A stretch of DNA of 64,000 nt from Alentia gelatinosa. Lineage: Eukaryota > Annelida > Polychaeta > Phyllodocida > Polynoidae. The notes below the pieces were generated by a model. The model had not been told where the DNA came from. It made no database searches and was given only the letters and a program-made list of their open reading frames with translations. The stretch lies in contig OX465581.1 of assembly GCA_950022655.1 (NCBI GenBank), positions 29,235,300-29,299,299 on the forward strand, given 5' to 3'. Made by a program: the position numbers and the translations under genes. Shown here piece by piece: positions 12,761 through 26,774 of this stretch; within the stretch, counting starts at the first letter, position 1, and each line of letters begins with the position of its first letter.

Positions 12761-15470
12761 CCGCACCATCTCCAATGATTAGCTTGACTGCCGCACTTCC
12801 TGACACCGGCTTCATCCGTTTTTCCTTCATCCTTTCTTTCCAGGCCTCTTGTGATCTCGCCTGATTGCTTTGCGGCAGGAGGGGGCTGAAACGTCCTTTG
12901 CTGTCACTTTAACTCTGGGGAGTGTACTCAGAGATTTGGAACTTGTAAGTAAATATTATCTGAATCACTCAACGTCTAACTGGTAAGAAATTGAAATGCT
13001 TTATGTCCCTTTTTATCAGCGCTTAAATGATTTTATAACAACTACCACTCGCAGATAATAAAGATTATACTGTGCGATTACTGTTGAATGTAGAGAATAC
13101 ATCATATAGGTAACGTAACCTGGCAATATAGATGATATCAGGTCACGAATTCGGTAAATTTACCCCATATGAAGAATAAAATGAAACATGAAAATCCAAT
13201 CATGTCTGGCATTGTATTAAAATGCTCTCGGATTTGAACAGGTAATGTACGACAGCTTGTCACGGAATAGCATGGTGCTGCTAGTGAAGGATCGCTGTGG
13301 GTTCCAATTCAACCCTCAGCAGTCTGGCTTAGAAACTGACGTCAAAGACAAGAAGGAATGGCAAAACACGGGCCACATATAGATATAAAACACAGGTGAC
13401 TGGGCTTAATGAGAAGAGTTTTGAAGCAGTTGGCTTTTTATTTATCTCTTTTTTAGGGGTAGAGTGTAGGAGATACTGGCATACATACAAATTGCCACTA
13501 TATCTGACACTCATTAGTAAGAAGCAGCAACAAACAGGAGCAAAATATAATTGAAATGTCATCGCATCAGTCCCATTGGGGGATACCATAACACAATATG
13601 AGCTTCCTACACTAGGTAGAGAATGAACAACTACGGGGTTTAATACTTATTGGAAGAACTGCTCTTCAATTACAAACCAGGGCATTCGTGTTTTACTAAA
13701 TATATCGGTCTCTCGGGTGGAAATTCTGCTTTCAACCAAATCACGATGGCAATATGGATTTAATTTGGCTGCACTAATTGGAAACATTGCTTTCGCCGAG
13801 CGTAACCTTAATAACACAGTAGGAGGTAAACTACTATTTGCTTAAGTTGCATGAACGTTGACATTTGTAGTAAAATCACTCGGATTTGAGTTCTAATTCC
13901 TATTTCACCTGACCTTACTAGATGGGTAATATAATCTCGATGAGTCGATTAACACAGTTCACGTGCGTTCCAGAACACCAGAGGTCCCCTCCAAAAATTA
14001 GACTTGACATGTTTCTGGGTTAACGTGAATAATTTTCTCGACCAAACCTAAAGTTGCATTTGCATTGCTTAAAATTGCAAGTATATCAGAATATGATATA
14101 ACACTAAAATAACCACTTCACAATTAACATTCACGGTTATCATGTGAAAGGTCTAGTGGATACATTTGATAACGTATTTGGGGAACCCTTTTGTTATGAG
14201 CAGGTTCATAGGAAAAGAGCAGCTCAGGAGCCTGTCAGTCCCGGTTCAGATAGTAAATAAACATCGTTATCAATACACTCCAAGCAACATCCCCCCCCCC
14301 CCCCCCCAAGGCATGCACACCCGTCCATGGTAAGAAGATCGAGTCAGACCATGACCCCTTGCATTGAACTCCCAAAGTAAATGTATACTATTTATACCCT
14401 AATACTCCCGTAGCGTCCCCAAAAGAAACCCAATACTCCCAGTCAGTGGTGTAGAATGTAGCCCGCATAAAGGAGTACTCTTCGTATGCTGCTTACGTTC
14501 CAGCACCACGCTTAATGGCGGTGCCGTTAGGGTTCTACGATGGGCAGGAGACGATCCATATACATGACTTTATTGATTCATGTCAAGGAAAGGGCTGCCT
14601 TTGACTTTACATTGATCTAAATCCGTCAAGCATAAAAATAGTATCCCTTATTCTTTACTTCCGACAATATTTGGTATTTCCCGAGAGATCAAAAGTTCCA
14701 AATTGGGTCCCAACCCTCTTATTCAAAACTGACCACAATACCATATAATAATAGACGTCGCGAAAAACGTGATGGATTATGACTTAATCATCTCCAGCAC
14801 CTTAGACTGTCTCGATGCCTATGTAGCCTTAAACATACCACTCCCTCGCCCACAGCGGCCTCAAGCCCTATGTGTTATACATGAGGAAGCGTGAATGGCC
14901 CACCTGCCTCCATGGTGACTCCTGCCGGCCACGCTAGTCTCCTCCAGGCACTGTTCGCTGTGTGTCCCCCGGGTAGGCAAAGGGCATGAGGCGCCCTCTA
15001 GGGTCGGTGACTTAGTGAAGATATGGCCGACCCTGGTCAAGGCCCGAGGTGCCCCGAGCATATACAGAGCTCATCTTCCTTTCATCACTGCATCAGTAAT
15101 ACTTGGGTAAAGGAAACTACATAGACAACACACCCACAGAAAAACGCCGAATTTGATATCCAGTGAAAATAAACACAATAGCCGTACTGAACTCTTCACC
15201 GTTGAATTATATGAAACGTTTAACTAGAACAGATATCTTTGCGGCCAGTGGCTACGGGGCTTTGGTATTAAGATATACGCTTTACTGTCGGGGTCTGAGG
15301 TAGGAGGCTGGGCCTGTAAGCGACACCCTTAGCCTGCAGATCACAGCACACACAGGGGACGGTTTCTGTATCACACCCCTCTCGTCTGCTAGCCAACTAA
15401 TGCCACACCAGTTTAGGGTGAGGGGCCCGACGCCTGCAGGAATACACAGAACAGCCGGTAATCAATACCC
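12761..15470. other. Non-coding stretch
   Basis: AT-rich apart from the poly-C run at 14,291. A GAGCAGCTC word lies at 14,217. No gene is supported. Confidence 0.5.
14291..14307 (+). repeat. Poly-C run of 17
   Basis: Seventeen consecutive C in non-coding DNA; its length may vary between individuals or be an assembly artefact. Confidence 0.9.
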
Positions 15471-16229
15471 GTGACACGACACTCGCCGACTCTTTTATCG
15501 AAGAAACCCTTCGCGACCACGAACGACGCCGATCGGGCGACACGGCCAATCAGATGGCACAGCTCATCATGGCCTACGGCACGCGTGACCAATCAGATGA
15601 CCCAGCTCATCGCCGGAATTTCACCCAGGGGGAAGCGCAAGCCCGTCGACACGATTGCTCCTCCAGGCCGACCGTGGAGGACGAGTGACAAGCGGAAGGC
15701 GGCCCTTTCCTACCTCGTTACCCCGATCCCTGCGGACCTGGAGGCCAGCCAGCCAATTGACATGGTAAACGCCGCTCGCCGGGAAAGCGGGACCCCGGGC
15801 GCTGCGGCTGGAGTAGGCCCGGGTCATGTCCGTGAAATGTGGATCAAATGTTTAAGGGCTGTATGCTGGTGCACGGTTGGATACCGGCGAGCGAAGACGT
15901 TAGCGTTTGATGACTTTGGCGTCGAGAAGGCTGTGTCTGGACATGTTATGTTAGACAGGAGGTATACTGGGTTATTCAATGAGGAAACTATCCTCACAAG
16001 AGACTGGGATGTAAAAGGAACAAGGGATATTCTCCACAAAGTGATAAGAGTTATTCTGCACACACCATTATGTGTATCAACTTTATCTAGTTCTGAGATT
16101 ATGTATTTGTCATATCACAGATACACAGTAGATCGAGTTCCGATAATACGCATGATTCAGGATTTCACATCCTGTGCAATGGCCAGCTTTTTAAATCTTT
16201 TGTTTTTTCGAATTACCTTCTTGTGTTGA
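15471..16229 (+). other. 252-codon open frame of doubtful coding status
   Basis: An ATG-to-stop frame of 252 codons, the longest on the plus strand. Its first half (to about 15,890) is GC- and CpG-rich, Arg/Pro/Thr-rich and without recognisable domains; the second half is AT-rich like ordinary intergenic DNA. The composition break inside the frame, the lack of any family match, and two CCAAT boxes in a 43-bp tandem repeat (15,546 and 15,589) argue that it is more likely a promoter-like CpG patch than a gene. Confidence 0.15.
15546..15610 (+). repeat. Tandem 43-bp repeat with CCAAT boxes
   Basis: CCAATCAGATGGCACAGCTC at 15,546 and CCAATCAGATGACCCAGCTC at 15,589 lie 43 bp apart and differ at two positions. 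CCAATCA is a full NF-Y type CCAAT box. Paired CCAAT boxes about four helical turns apart occur in CpG-rich promoters; promoter function is inferred. Confidence 0.6.
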
Positions 16230-19200
16230 AATGTAGGGGGTAAGACTTCACCACACCTGTACAAACCTGTATAAGTAGGCATCTACCAACCTTCATATAC
16301 CTAAAACTGACTAGAAGCGTCAAACTATCTAGGGACCCCAGACCCCACAACATGAAGAGGTGACTCATGAACACATCCTCTTAAAGGATGTATCATTCGC
16401 CTCGGTGTTTAAACTCCTCCTTAGGCAAACCTAGGTTAAAGACAGCTTTGATGGTAGTCGTCGCTGTAGAATACCACTAAAGGAAGCCAATATTCTGGAC
16501 CAGAGGATCATCAAAGCCATCTGTTGATCAATAAATGTGTCTGATATGACTGTATAGGTCAATGGCGGATAGCTTTAATGACAGTCTGACAGAGGGAACA
16601 TTTTCAGGTACCTCTATTCCTGTGTCTTAGATGGACATAATGAAGCAGTGTTTAACAAGAAAGGACAAAGTCATAGCGATGTGAACAATGGCAGATTAAT
16701 TACTCTGCTCTGCATATGTAACACGATGAAAGTAACTGAAATTCAGAGACTTACGTAACCAGGTTACCTCCATATTCTAGCAGCATTACGTATGTATACT
16801 ATCTTTTATGATGACGCCGTTCGGCCGTTTTAAAGGCAACAGTAACGACCACTAGGCTAGTCTATCCATCGTATACGCCTAGGTGGTCACGGACAGAGGC
16901 GAGTACTTCGTTAGCCAGGAACAAAGCCGGCCTGGTTCAGTGTATGCGTCTGAACGGAATGTCTAATCAGTGGAACGATGTTCTCTGAGCAAAACCCACG
17001 CGAGCATAGGCATTTCCTGTTCGTGAATTCGTTCTTCATTTTGTGCAGCGTTATAGCAATAAAAGGTTACCATAGGAATGACAAACCGTGAACTGTTTGG
17101 TTTCTTCCCAGCAGTTCTTGTTGTTCAGTTACTCCTTTGTTCTTCTTTTTTATAAAACTAAATCAATACCAGTCCTCTAAAACATGTGTTTACAGCCATA
17201 CATTATGGAATACCATGTTTCCTTAATCTAGAGACAGTTTAGGTCGCTGTATTTCATCGGTACCGTTATTCATGATCAGTGATAATAGCTTGTATGGTTG
17301 TCTAAATATTTCAAGGTTATTTCCACTGCAACCTTTAAATAACTACTAGTACGATAGAAAATACTGACTACTTCTACTATTTGATTCATCTCAAAGATAA
17401 ACGCAAACAACAACCATATCCCCGGGTAAAATTCAGCTTTCATTTTAAGAAACAATCCCAGATTGGTCGTTCATGTTCACATGACCTCTCCATTTCAGCA
17501 GGAGGCAACCCTTTTCGCAGTACTTGACTAAAGCCCCATGCTATTATCCAGCGGTGTTCTTAGAGTATTGCTGGTATTCCCATAATGAAGCAACTTTGTC
17601 CAATTCAGCAGGATTAACATGATCAAGTATTTTTGGAAGGCTTATTTAATGTTATAGTGCACGTCTTCATATGAAATGTTAACTTGACAAATGCTCTTGG
17701 TCTCGAAATTGTTGATGTACGAAAAACCCTTTATATGGCCGAGCAGTTTTTTCTTCATCTTAATTTAGGATTCCTATACCTGTTATGACAAATTGCTACA
17801 GATAAATAATTTTACTCTAGAGGTACACAAACCTCAGTCGTCACAACTGTAATTGGTCAATAAACTGAAGTCTATAATCCACTATGGTCTCTTTTTGGTT
17901 GGTTTGTTGAATATCTACGAGTTATGAGCAAATCAAAGGTAGGCTGTTATCAAGGGACCCCAAGGATAATATTTAGTAGCGGACAAGTCGATCATCAGTA
18001 TGAAAAGGTTAAATAGGTTCTTGAATATCAACATTTTACTGCTGTATTAGGAAACAGCCGGTATTTATACGGGGGCCAGTTAATATTACAATCAGTGATA
18101 GAAAGACATGATAAACTCTCCTGGCGGAAAAGGATAACGGCGTCCTGCAAATATATGATGACACTCGAATATCGGAATATGGCTCATCTTATACTTAGTT
18201 GATCTTTATATCTATATTTTCGATACTCATATATGTTCGCTTTGCCTCTGATAAAATGTACACAAATTAGGAATCTTAATGCATACATACCTCATTGTTC
18301 GGTATGGGATAAGTAATAGGGGTTCTGGTGGTTTATATGTCAGCTGAATATACTCTGTGCCTACGATAACAGACACCATTACATCATCTATATTTTGAAC
18401 AAAGGATCACGTCAACCGTTGTACATGTATAGTGCGATCGTTCTGACTGAGTGGGAACAGTAAACTCTCTGCTTTTTGCTTTACGAAAGTGGATGATTTG
18501 TTTTGCACAGAACAATTCAGGCCGCGTTAGTGTCACCACAAAGCAGTTAAACGAGATGAATTGCCAACACACCTAGTTTAAATTTAGCCATACAACGATA
18601 TTGACTTTAAAAGTCAATCGTACTTTTCCTGCGGGTGTATCTTACACACAGAGCTCCCGATGGCATACACGCGTCAATTCAATCTCGTCACAAATCATAT
18701 TGCCGTGTATGGCATGGGGGAATCTTGTCATGCATAAGGCTATCGCAGTAGATTACCACTAACATAAGCAGATAGACAAACATATCACCTCTTATCCACT
18801 GAATATGGTGACAAAAGGGGTTATTTGCTAGAGTGCACCTCAGACAGCAAGGAGAATAAGTACCCGGCGATCATCATCCTAATCTCGTAGTGTCTATGAG
18901 TTTACCACAATTGAAGTATGTAGCCTCGACCCACGAGGGTTGGGGACTCATCGGAGTACTCGCGCCCTCATTGAATTGCCCTTCGGAAACTGGGGGGTAA
19001 ACAACGCTGCTGGTGGGGATGGGGCCAGGCACCAGCGAGCAGCACAATAAAGCATAGCGCACCTCGCCCCGGCCGCCATCTCGCACACGGCCGGGGCGAG
19101 ATTCCTACCCCAGCCGGTGTCGGATTCAATTTGTGGCGGGCCGGCGGGCGGGCCTTATCGGGGCCCTGCAGCTCGGCCCATCCTTCAGAGGCGGTGTCAG

Positions 19201-22200
19201 GTGCCGGGCGGGAACGGTCCGTCTCTGTGCCCACCCGCAGGGCCCCTCCCTCCCGCCCCCACCGCCCCGACACGGGCACCACGCGGGCCGTGCCGATACC
19301 TACCACTGATCACACGGATCATCCTCTCAGATGCGCCCCTTTTCTGAGCCATCGTTTTCATGAATGAAGGCCACCGGAGACTCGCGCCGGAAGATATGGT
19401 AAGATAAGCGAGAAAAAATATATCTGAAAACTAAAAATAAAACTTCCCTCTATGCTTTCAATGTCCGTCATACTTTATGAATGAATACAAGCTCCGTGTT
19501 GAAAGAACTCTCTCATATCACATATTGATGATGGCGATAGAATAGATTCTTTGAAGGAGCCCAGAGGATTAGACGATAGGTAGAAGATACATAAAGATTC
19601 TATATACGGTAACTAACACCTACAGCCTTCATTCGAATAATTCAAAACTACCAAATACTGAGTTGAACTATTGGGAAGAGATTCAATGGGAGAGTTTCTA
19701 CTTCTTCAGGTAAGTGAAACGAACAACCAGGAAAACGTTACAAATGCTAGGCACAGTAGATTTAACATTAGAAATGTAAAAAGTGCTACAAATAATGATA
19801 AAGCGCGTTATACGATTCATGTCCGATATCCAAATGATTGTGTCACGAAATGAACATCACTTACCAGAAACAGCTAAAAAAGCTTAATTTGGTATAGTGG
19901 AAACTAAGCCATTGGTGATACGTGCACATTCAGTAGATCACATAATGTAATATAAATCATGGCAGCTTTTCTTCGGTACCTAATATCCACTGTATGCAAT
20001 GAACGTACTTACTGAGGTCAGCTTCATTAACGATAAAGTAAGATAGGCTGGGCATAAGCGAAGCACCATCTCCTGAGAGGTAGATAAGACATGGAACGTG
20101 ACAAGCAATGTCCTTTAGTGATTACATACGGACCACCACAGAGATGGTTCCATTTGTGTGACGAAATAGACGGGAGTACCTCAGGCCCACCTATCACTGA
20201 CCTCACCCTAACCTATCATCCAGCTCCCTGAAACCATATTGACAGCAGGCGGAGTTGTAGAAACTGTAGATAGTGGGCCCAGGAAAGTTGACGGAGACGT
20301 ATATACCCAATAGACGGGCCCGACTCTTGACCAGAGAACACATAAACAAACTAAGGCTATTTCTGCACAAAGCCGATAAACTGAACCAAACTACCTGAGT
20401 GAGCACTCTCCTGTTAGAAATATATGGTACTTTCGGTGGCACCCAGGTTGAAGAAGAAAAAGACGATCGTGATATGTGTGACGGTGTTATGGGGCGAAAC
20501 AAGAGATAGCACTAGACAAACAGCCTCAGACAACCCGTCCACACTGTATATGTTCGCACTGCTCCTGTACTGAAAGCTCGGAGACAGTAAACGGAGATAT
20601 CTGGCCCCGCCAGGCCCTGTGTGTTTCTCTTCACGACATGATACGATGTAAAGCAGGCGTCCCCTCAGACCGTATCCCCACCTATCCCTTCAATACCCCC
20701 ATAGCCCACTGTGCAGTAAAGTGAGCCGTGAAGGTTGGCCTGTCAGGGGCGGGATACAACACTGGTATGGGCCATTACGAGTGGTGAGAAGATCGTGAGC
20801 ATGCAAGATACCCCTTACAGGAGTATGAGCTGCTCATTTCTAGTACCTGCACTACGCCGCTGCCATGTCTGGAGTTAACACACGGTGTCTGTGGCATACT
20901 TATGTTTGCAGACTACCCCCACGCGCCTGCTAAGCCTGCTATGGACATTCGCAGGAGAAGCTCAAATGCTATAAAAGATTTCCCCTGTGTTGACTCTTCT
21001 GAGAGTGATTTGTCTTTTGGGCTTACATCTAAGAAGCCCTGGCATTGAATGTGGAATATCATGAATGCAGCATAGAATCACGAAACGAGATTGTCTGTGA
21101 CCCAGCATGAATATTTGTGTCTCACTTAAGCAAATCATATTTGTTTACTGAAATCTGACACTATATGCAACATCTGATAATACAGACAAATATTCTGGAA
21201 TACGTGACAATATAGTGATACCATAGGCAACATATGATATACCTATGGTACCTACCCTCTCAGAAGAAAAACTGATTAGTCAGCAGGGTCAATAGTCTTA
21301 TGGTGGCTTCATAAGAAGATGCTGGGTCAAAGATCGCTTCATCCCTACGGATATTTCTCTGATATCTTTTTTATGTGTGTACCCAAGTTTGTGATCTCTG
21401 ACCCATCTCGCTTAAGGCCTGATTCAACATCAACCAGTCACACCACGCCCTCTGTGGGTAGATTCTGTCACGTGTTTACAAGAGTGTGCCCCCACGCCAG
21501 GAGCATCACCATCTGCATCTGCTTTCTATGGGTGGCCTGCAATCACACTGCATAAAACCGTGGTGGGCCGGTAAAGTTGCGCTATCTCGAGCAAGAGGCG
21601 TGATTTTCCAAGGGACAGGGTTGTAAAGCGAATTACATAATAAGATATTCTTTTCAATGACATGACTTTTCAGTATGCTTACTTTGGTTGCTGTTTGCAT
21701 GTCAACATCAATAATACAACCAAACTTATGTAATTTCGTCATTCCAATGAAGGCTATCTATTGCATCATGCACTTCAAATCTTACGAATATAGCTAAGTC
21801 AATAGATGGGGATTACAGTGTTTACAGGTACATATTATGGTAAGGCTGAATCAATGATAGGCTATCAGTTGAGCCTTGAACCCAGTCCGACTGTCACATA
21901 ATACAACATAAACGAAAAGTGATCTTCCACAATCAAGTGCTCATTCTTCTCAGCGGGTGAGATGCCCAAGTATCAGAAGTCAGCGACGAAATAATAGAGT
22001 GCAGATTAATGCTTCAATGCTTGACCAGCAGGTGTTCGTATTAGCTGGGACTTTTCTATATATACGGTGGAGAGTGTCTCAATATGCTTTCCCTGCACCT
22101 CCAAGCGTGTTGCAATACGTTTCTGTCGGAGAAGGAGTGGAACTCGTTCAAAGAAAACAAAAGGTCTTTGACCGAGCTCACACTAGCGCCTGGGTATCAG

Positions 22201-23040
22201 GTCAGGGCTTGTATCTGAGGTGCAAACAGAGACAGCCTTTCACTCTGACCAAACAGCTCCTGTTAAGTCCCCCGCAAAGGACCGTATTCCGCAGGATCTC
22301 CAGTCCAGTCTCCAGTAGCAAGCAGCTCAGCAGTCATAGGCACTTTTTTCTCTCATACTCTTCCCTCGAGATGAGTGGGCCTCTGCCTCAAGACTCAGGA
22401 AGCTAGACTCTTTCATTAAAAAAAGAGCTTTGAGGAGCAAACAATGCCAATGGCTTTAGTTGTTTATTTATTCAGTAGTTTCTTAGGCAGTGGCGTTCTT
22501 AGCTACCCAAAGTACACAGTCAGGGAACCTAGGGAAATGGGAAGATGCATTTAAAAAGAATTGGGTTTTACATTTCTAAAAAAAATATCATCAACTTTTA
22601 ATTTCGCAAGAAAACATTAATCATCTGACCCAATCTACTTGCGTACACACTTCCAATTGCCTGACATTTCTTATTCAGTCGTGTAAAATGCCTTCCTTAT
22701 GATCATCTATGGACTTGTTTCGCTTTTTTCCGCCCCCGAGTTTTAAAATAGTATAACACAAGGATCGAGCCACGAGCAAATGCCACTGGCACGCACTTCA
22801 TAACCGCCAGTAATTAGTGAGGCCTATAGGCTACTCTGTTTCTATTACATCTGAGGAGCTCACTGACAGCATTTGAGCTGCTCGCTCCTGTGTCAGCGTC
22901 CGAGGAGGCTAAAGGTCATACAGACGCCCACAATTCACCTTCGGTTGGAATATCTTGAGTCATTAGGTGAAAAGAAAGCTAACACGACCACGTCTGCGAG
23001 TCGTCCCACACGTGGTCACGCCACACCGAGGACATCCGTG
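16230..23040. other. Non-coding stretch
   Basis: AT-rich except for the GC patch at 18,970-19,340. A frame ending ATGGGAGAGTTTCTACTTCT..CAG at about 19,686-19,710 is followed by a consensus GTAAGTG donor and could be a first exon, but no partner exon was found. A 149-codon frame at 21,957-22,406 has no recognisable domain. Confidence 0.45.
18970..19340. other. Isolated GC/CpG-rich patch
   Basis: About 370 bp rich in G+C and CpG stand out from AT-rich flanks. Several short open frames cross it on both strands but none shows a domain or persuasive splice borders. It may be a small CpG island or an unrecognised exon or repeat. Confidence 0.3.
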
Positions 23041-23835
23041 GAGGATCATCTCCACCATGCACTTCTATGTTGTATCATTAGAGGCCATACCATCGCAGGA
23101 ACATTACTCATAGGTCATGCTATCCCAGGTAGTTTGCAAACAGGCCACAATCACAGCCAGCTGGTCATGCCAAGGTTATGTCATCAAATGCATTCTAGCC
23201 ATACCATAACTATTAGTTCATTTGAAGACTATGTCAACACAAAGGAGCTCCAACAGGCTATGCCGCCACAGATAGTTCCATTACATGCTGCCCATAAATA
23301 TAGTTGAAGATCTAGGGTAGTTCTCCTATACGTCATGCCACCACTAGTATTATCCTTAGAGGCAATGACAGTACAGTTCTCGCGTATGCCATATCATCAC
23401 AAATAGCTCATAGACAGTACCATCACAGGTGCATACATATAGCTAATTCTATGATAAGAGTCGGTCAGAAGCTATTCCATACAAATAACGTAGTCCCTTA
23501 TAGGTCGTGCAAACGGCTTGAGTTACCTTCAGAGGCCACTATATCACAGCATCTACCTTACATGCCATGTCATCACAGGCTATTCCCTCAAAGGCCTTTC
23601 CATTATAAGTAATTCGCCAGCAGGTAATTCCCACACAGGTAGTGTTTTACCAAGCCGTGAACCTACAAGTGATCTCCTCAAAAGCAGTGCCCCAATGGGC
23701 AATACCCCACCAGCGGCTGTCCTCACAGGTCACGGCCTCACGAGCGGCGCCGAGACGAGCACGTTATGTGACTCCTGTCTGCACCTGCTGACGCGTAGAT
23801 TACAGGCAACCTCCTCCACAGCACAGGTACCATGA
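23041..23835 (+). repeat. Degenerate short-period repeat tract
   Basis: Variants of (A/C)AGG(T/C)(C/A)ATGCCATCACAGG recur at loose intervals of roughly 25-40 bp, for example around 23,080, 23,110, 23,140, 23,385, 23,570 and 23,720. The resulting open frames are rich in His, Ser, Thr and Gly. The periodicity is blurred, suggesting an old minisatellite rather than a gene. Confidence 0.45.
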
Positions 23836-25089
23836 TAGCATGAGAAGGCCTTTGTGTTCACGATCCGACTGGGGATAGGAAGGTTCCGAAGTGGTATTGA
23901 TTATTATTTGTTTGTTTATGAGGTGATGATGCAGCATATAGGACGGTATACGGGTTATTATGCAGCATGGTGATGTACCTGGATGGTATTAAGATTTTGG
24001 AAACTGGCGGGATTCTGGCATTATGTTTATGCCATGCATGGCTTCGGCTGCATTAAATGAAGCTCCTTATACTGACACAGGCTGCTCGAGAGATGTTCAA
24101 ATAAGAGGTATGTTTCATTTTCTAATGAAAGCGAAGAAAATGGATGATGAAGCCTTATTTCGAGTCTTCTAAGTATCAATTGAGGATACCCAATTCAGAA
24201 GAGGGTCGCACAACTGTCACATGTGTTGACCTTGAATTACAAGTCCTTCCGGGTTAAACACCACAACCTTTAGATGCAAAACAAGTCTTAGACGCACAGA
24301 GTTGTAGCGAGGCACGTTTCCGAATCATTAAATAAATGAGACGAGAACTTTGAGTCTTGGGCCTCACCAAATGCCATCATGACCAAACACAGGTTTTGAG
24401 ACTGGCTCCGGTATTCACACAACAAAAACGTTTCGCATTTGTAAAAAGCTCATTACTTGTTTGATTGTGATTGCACTTTCCCGTCTTAATGAATATGAGC
24501 ACACAGATTCACCATGGTTTTATTTCATAATCATCTATATCGAGTGCAATCTGTGTTTAGGTGGGTTTGCAAATATACATGTTTTAGTTTGTTTTGTTTT
24601 TTTGTTGGGGTAGTTTAACGTCCAATTTGTTCAATTAGACTTACTTTGGGTTTGACCGAATCTATGAGATGAATGCAGGTAGAAATCCCACCCCTACACG
24701 TTTACTGAGGTGAGAGTTCTTTTACTTCCCACACCACATAGACATGGTATGAGAAGGATTGGCCTTTGATATAGAAGTAAATCTACCACTGCTGGAATAT
24801 ACATGTATCAAAGCATGTATCATATAATATATTTTGATATATATTGCGATTAAAGCTCCAGATGATGTTTGGGCGTATTAAGTGCTGTATGACCTGTTTC
24901 TGGTTGTACATGTATGTGTACTCCTAAAAATGTTCGGAACGATATTTGGGAATAAATATGACCAATTTCAGTTCCTACTTTAAATCGAATAATTGCTATA
25001 TTTCCTTTTAATAATATTTCCATTGAGATGACAAGAAACCCTACCTAGAATGGTGTATAAATACCTGATGGCGCGTGACCTTCTGTAAA

Positions 25090-25515
25090 AGTACATATAT
25101 GCAGTGTGTCTGTATTTGTATACGCTCCCAGCAGGCTATTTGTCATTGATACAGTAGTGTTTGGAGCTAATACGACGCAGCAAGCCATAGATGTCGATTT
25201 GATAGGGGAGCGCCAACATCCGTGTCTGACCGTTGCCTATATAGTTCCCGAACATTTATAGCAGACGACAGATACTTCCATAGCAACTACTTTCCCTTTT
25301 TCTGTGTATCCTTGTCATAATTTTATTTTCAATTTCAAATCATTGTTTTCATTGTCGTTGTCCCGTTAAAAGGGACTGTTTTATGTCCTTAATGTATGTG
25401 TCCTGTCTGTCATTTTTCTTGATGTAGACGGAATTTGTGGAAGATCACTGTATCTATACTGTGAACGTTTTTCGTCTGTAATAAATACTTTTCAAAAAAC
25501 AAAAAAAATATATTT
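25090..25515 (+). mobile_element. Possible 3' end of an A-tailed retroposon
   Basis: The segment holds the TGTCC...GTGTCCTGTCTGTC stretch resembling the two better copies at 43.7 and 48.4 kb. It ends in CTGTAATAAATACTTTTC followed by an A-rich tail at about 25,494-25,510. A polyadenylation-like AATAAA just ahead of an A tail suggests retroposition; no coding part remains. Confidence 0.35.
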
Positions 25516-26074
25516 GTATTCATTCCTCTACTGAAAATGTGCAATTCATTAAGCTTCAATATATAAAGATTCCCACATTGCTATATACAACGAGAATTGT
25601 TGTCAAGAGGAACGCGACATAATGTATGCAACTATACATACACCATATAACTATCATTTATGACAAAACACACAGCATTTAAGTCACTCTATCTACACGC
25701 AGGTACTCGGAATTCAACCAATCGAGACAATAGTATCGCAAATATTATCTATTCGTCAATGCCATTTAAGCATACAAGGGAATGCCTAAATTTTATAGGT
25801 ATGTATTGTCAGAGGACTAGAAAGGCTCGAAGATCCGGAAACAGATTGTGGCCATGCCACTGAGATGCTGGAAGATCATGTCGACCGCGCAAACTGCACA
25901 CGCGAAGCTTTCTTAAGAATCCAATATCATCTGCTCTGGAATTTGATAATATGTCTTCGGAATGTATGTAATAAATGCGCAAATACATGAATAACAAATG
26001 TGCATGGCCCGATATCAAGTGGAGTGGGCAATACCACTGACAGACAAGTACCAATATTATGGATATCTTGGGAG

Positions 26075-26774
26075 GAGGAGGAATAGGAAAGCATAGCAGA
26101 AACATTCGGATAAGAAATGTTGTTTTGGCATCATGCAATACTTGGTATAGAACTGTTTTCAAGAACCATGCGTTCCCTATTGGAACAGTAGTATGGGTAT
26201 GACATGTGAAGAAAAGAATGATAAGCACATTCATTTTCTATGTCAGTACATATGTGTTATGATGAAATTCAGTTAGATTCGTTAGATTTTTATACATATA
26301 CATACATGTACACATATATGCAGCAAGAGGTTTGTTCTCTGATTAGATGAGACGGAGAATGGCCTCCTGTGTGGGTATTTTGCCTATGCTATGGAGCTAG
26401 GCAGTAGTAGTGTTTATATACATAGAGGAGGAATAGGAAAGCATAGCAGAAACATTCGGATAAGAAATGTTGTTTTGGCATCATACAATACTTGGTATAG
26501 AACTGTTTTCAAGAACCATGCGTTCCCTATTGGAACAGTAGTATGGGTATGACATGTGAAGAAAAGAATGATAAGCACATTCATTTTCTATGTCAGTACA
26601 TATGTGTTATAAGGAAATTCAGTTAGATTCGTTAGATTCGTATACATATACATACATGTACACATATATGCAGCAAGAGGTTTGTTCTCTGATCCGATGA
26701 GACGGAGAATGGCCTCCTGTGTGGGTATTTTGCCTATGCTATGGAGCTAGGCGGTAGTAGTGTTTATATACATA
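26075..26774. repeat. Recent 350-bp tandem duplication
   Basis: Copy 1 (26,075-26,424) and copy 2 (26,425-26,774) abut exactly and differ at only about ten positions (for example CATGCAAT/CATACAAT, GATTAGATG/GATCCGATG). Both begin GAGGAGGAATAGGAAAGCAT and end GTAGTGTTTATATACATA. Near-identity means a recent event or an assembly duplication. Confidence 0.95.

Noticed and set aside
22873..23835. Two His/Ser/Thr-rich plus-strand frames
   Set aside because: Their composition follows the degenerate CAGGTCATGCC-type repeat; no domain and no splice partners.
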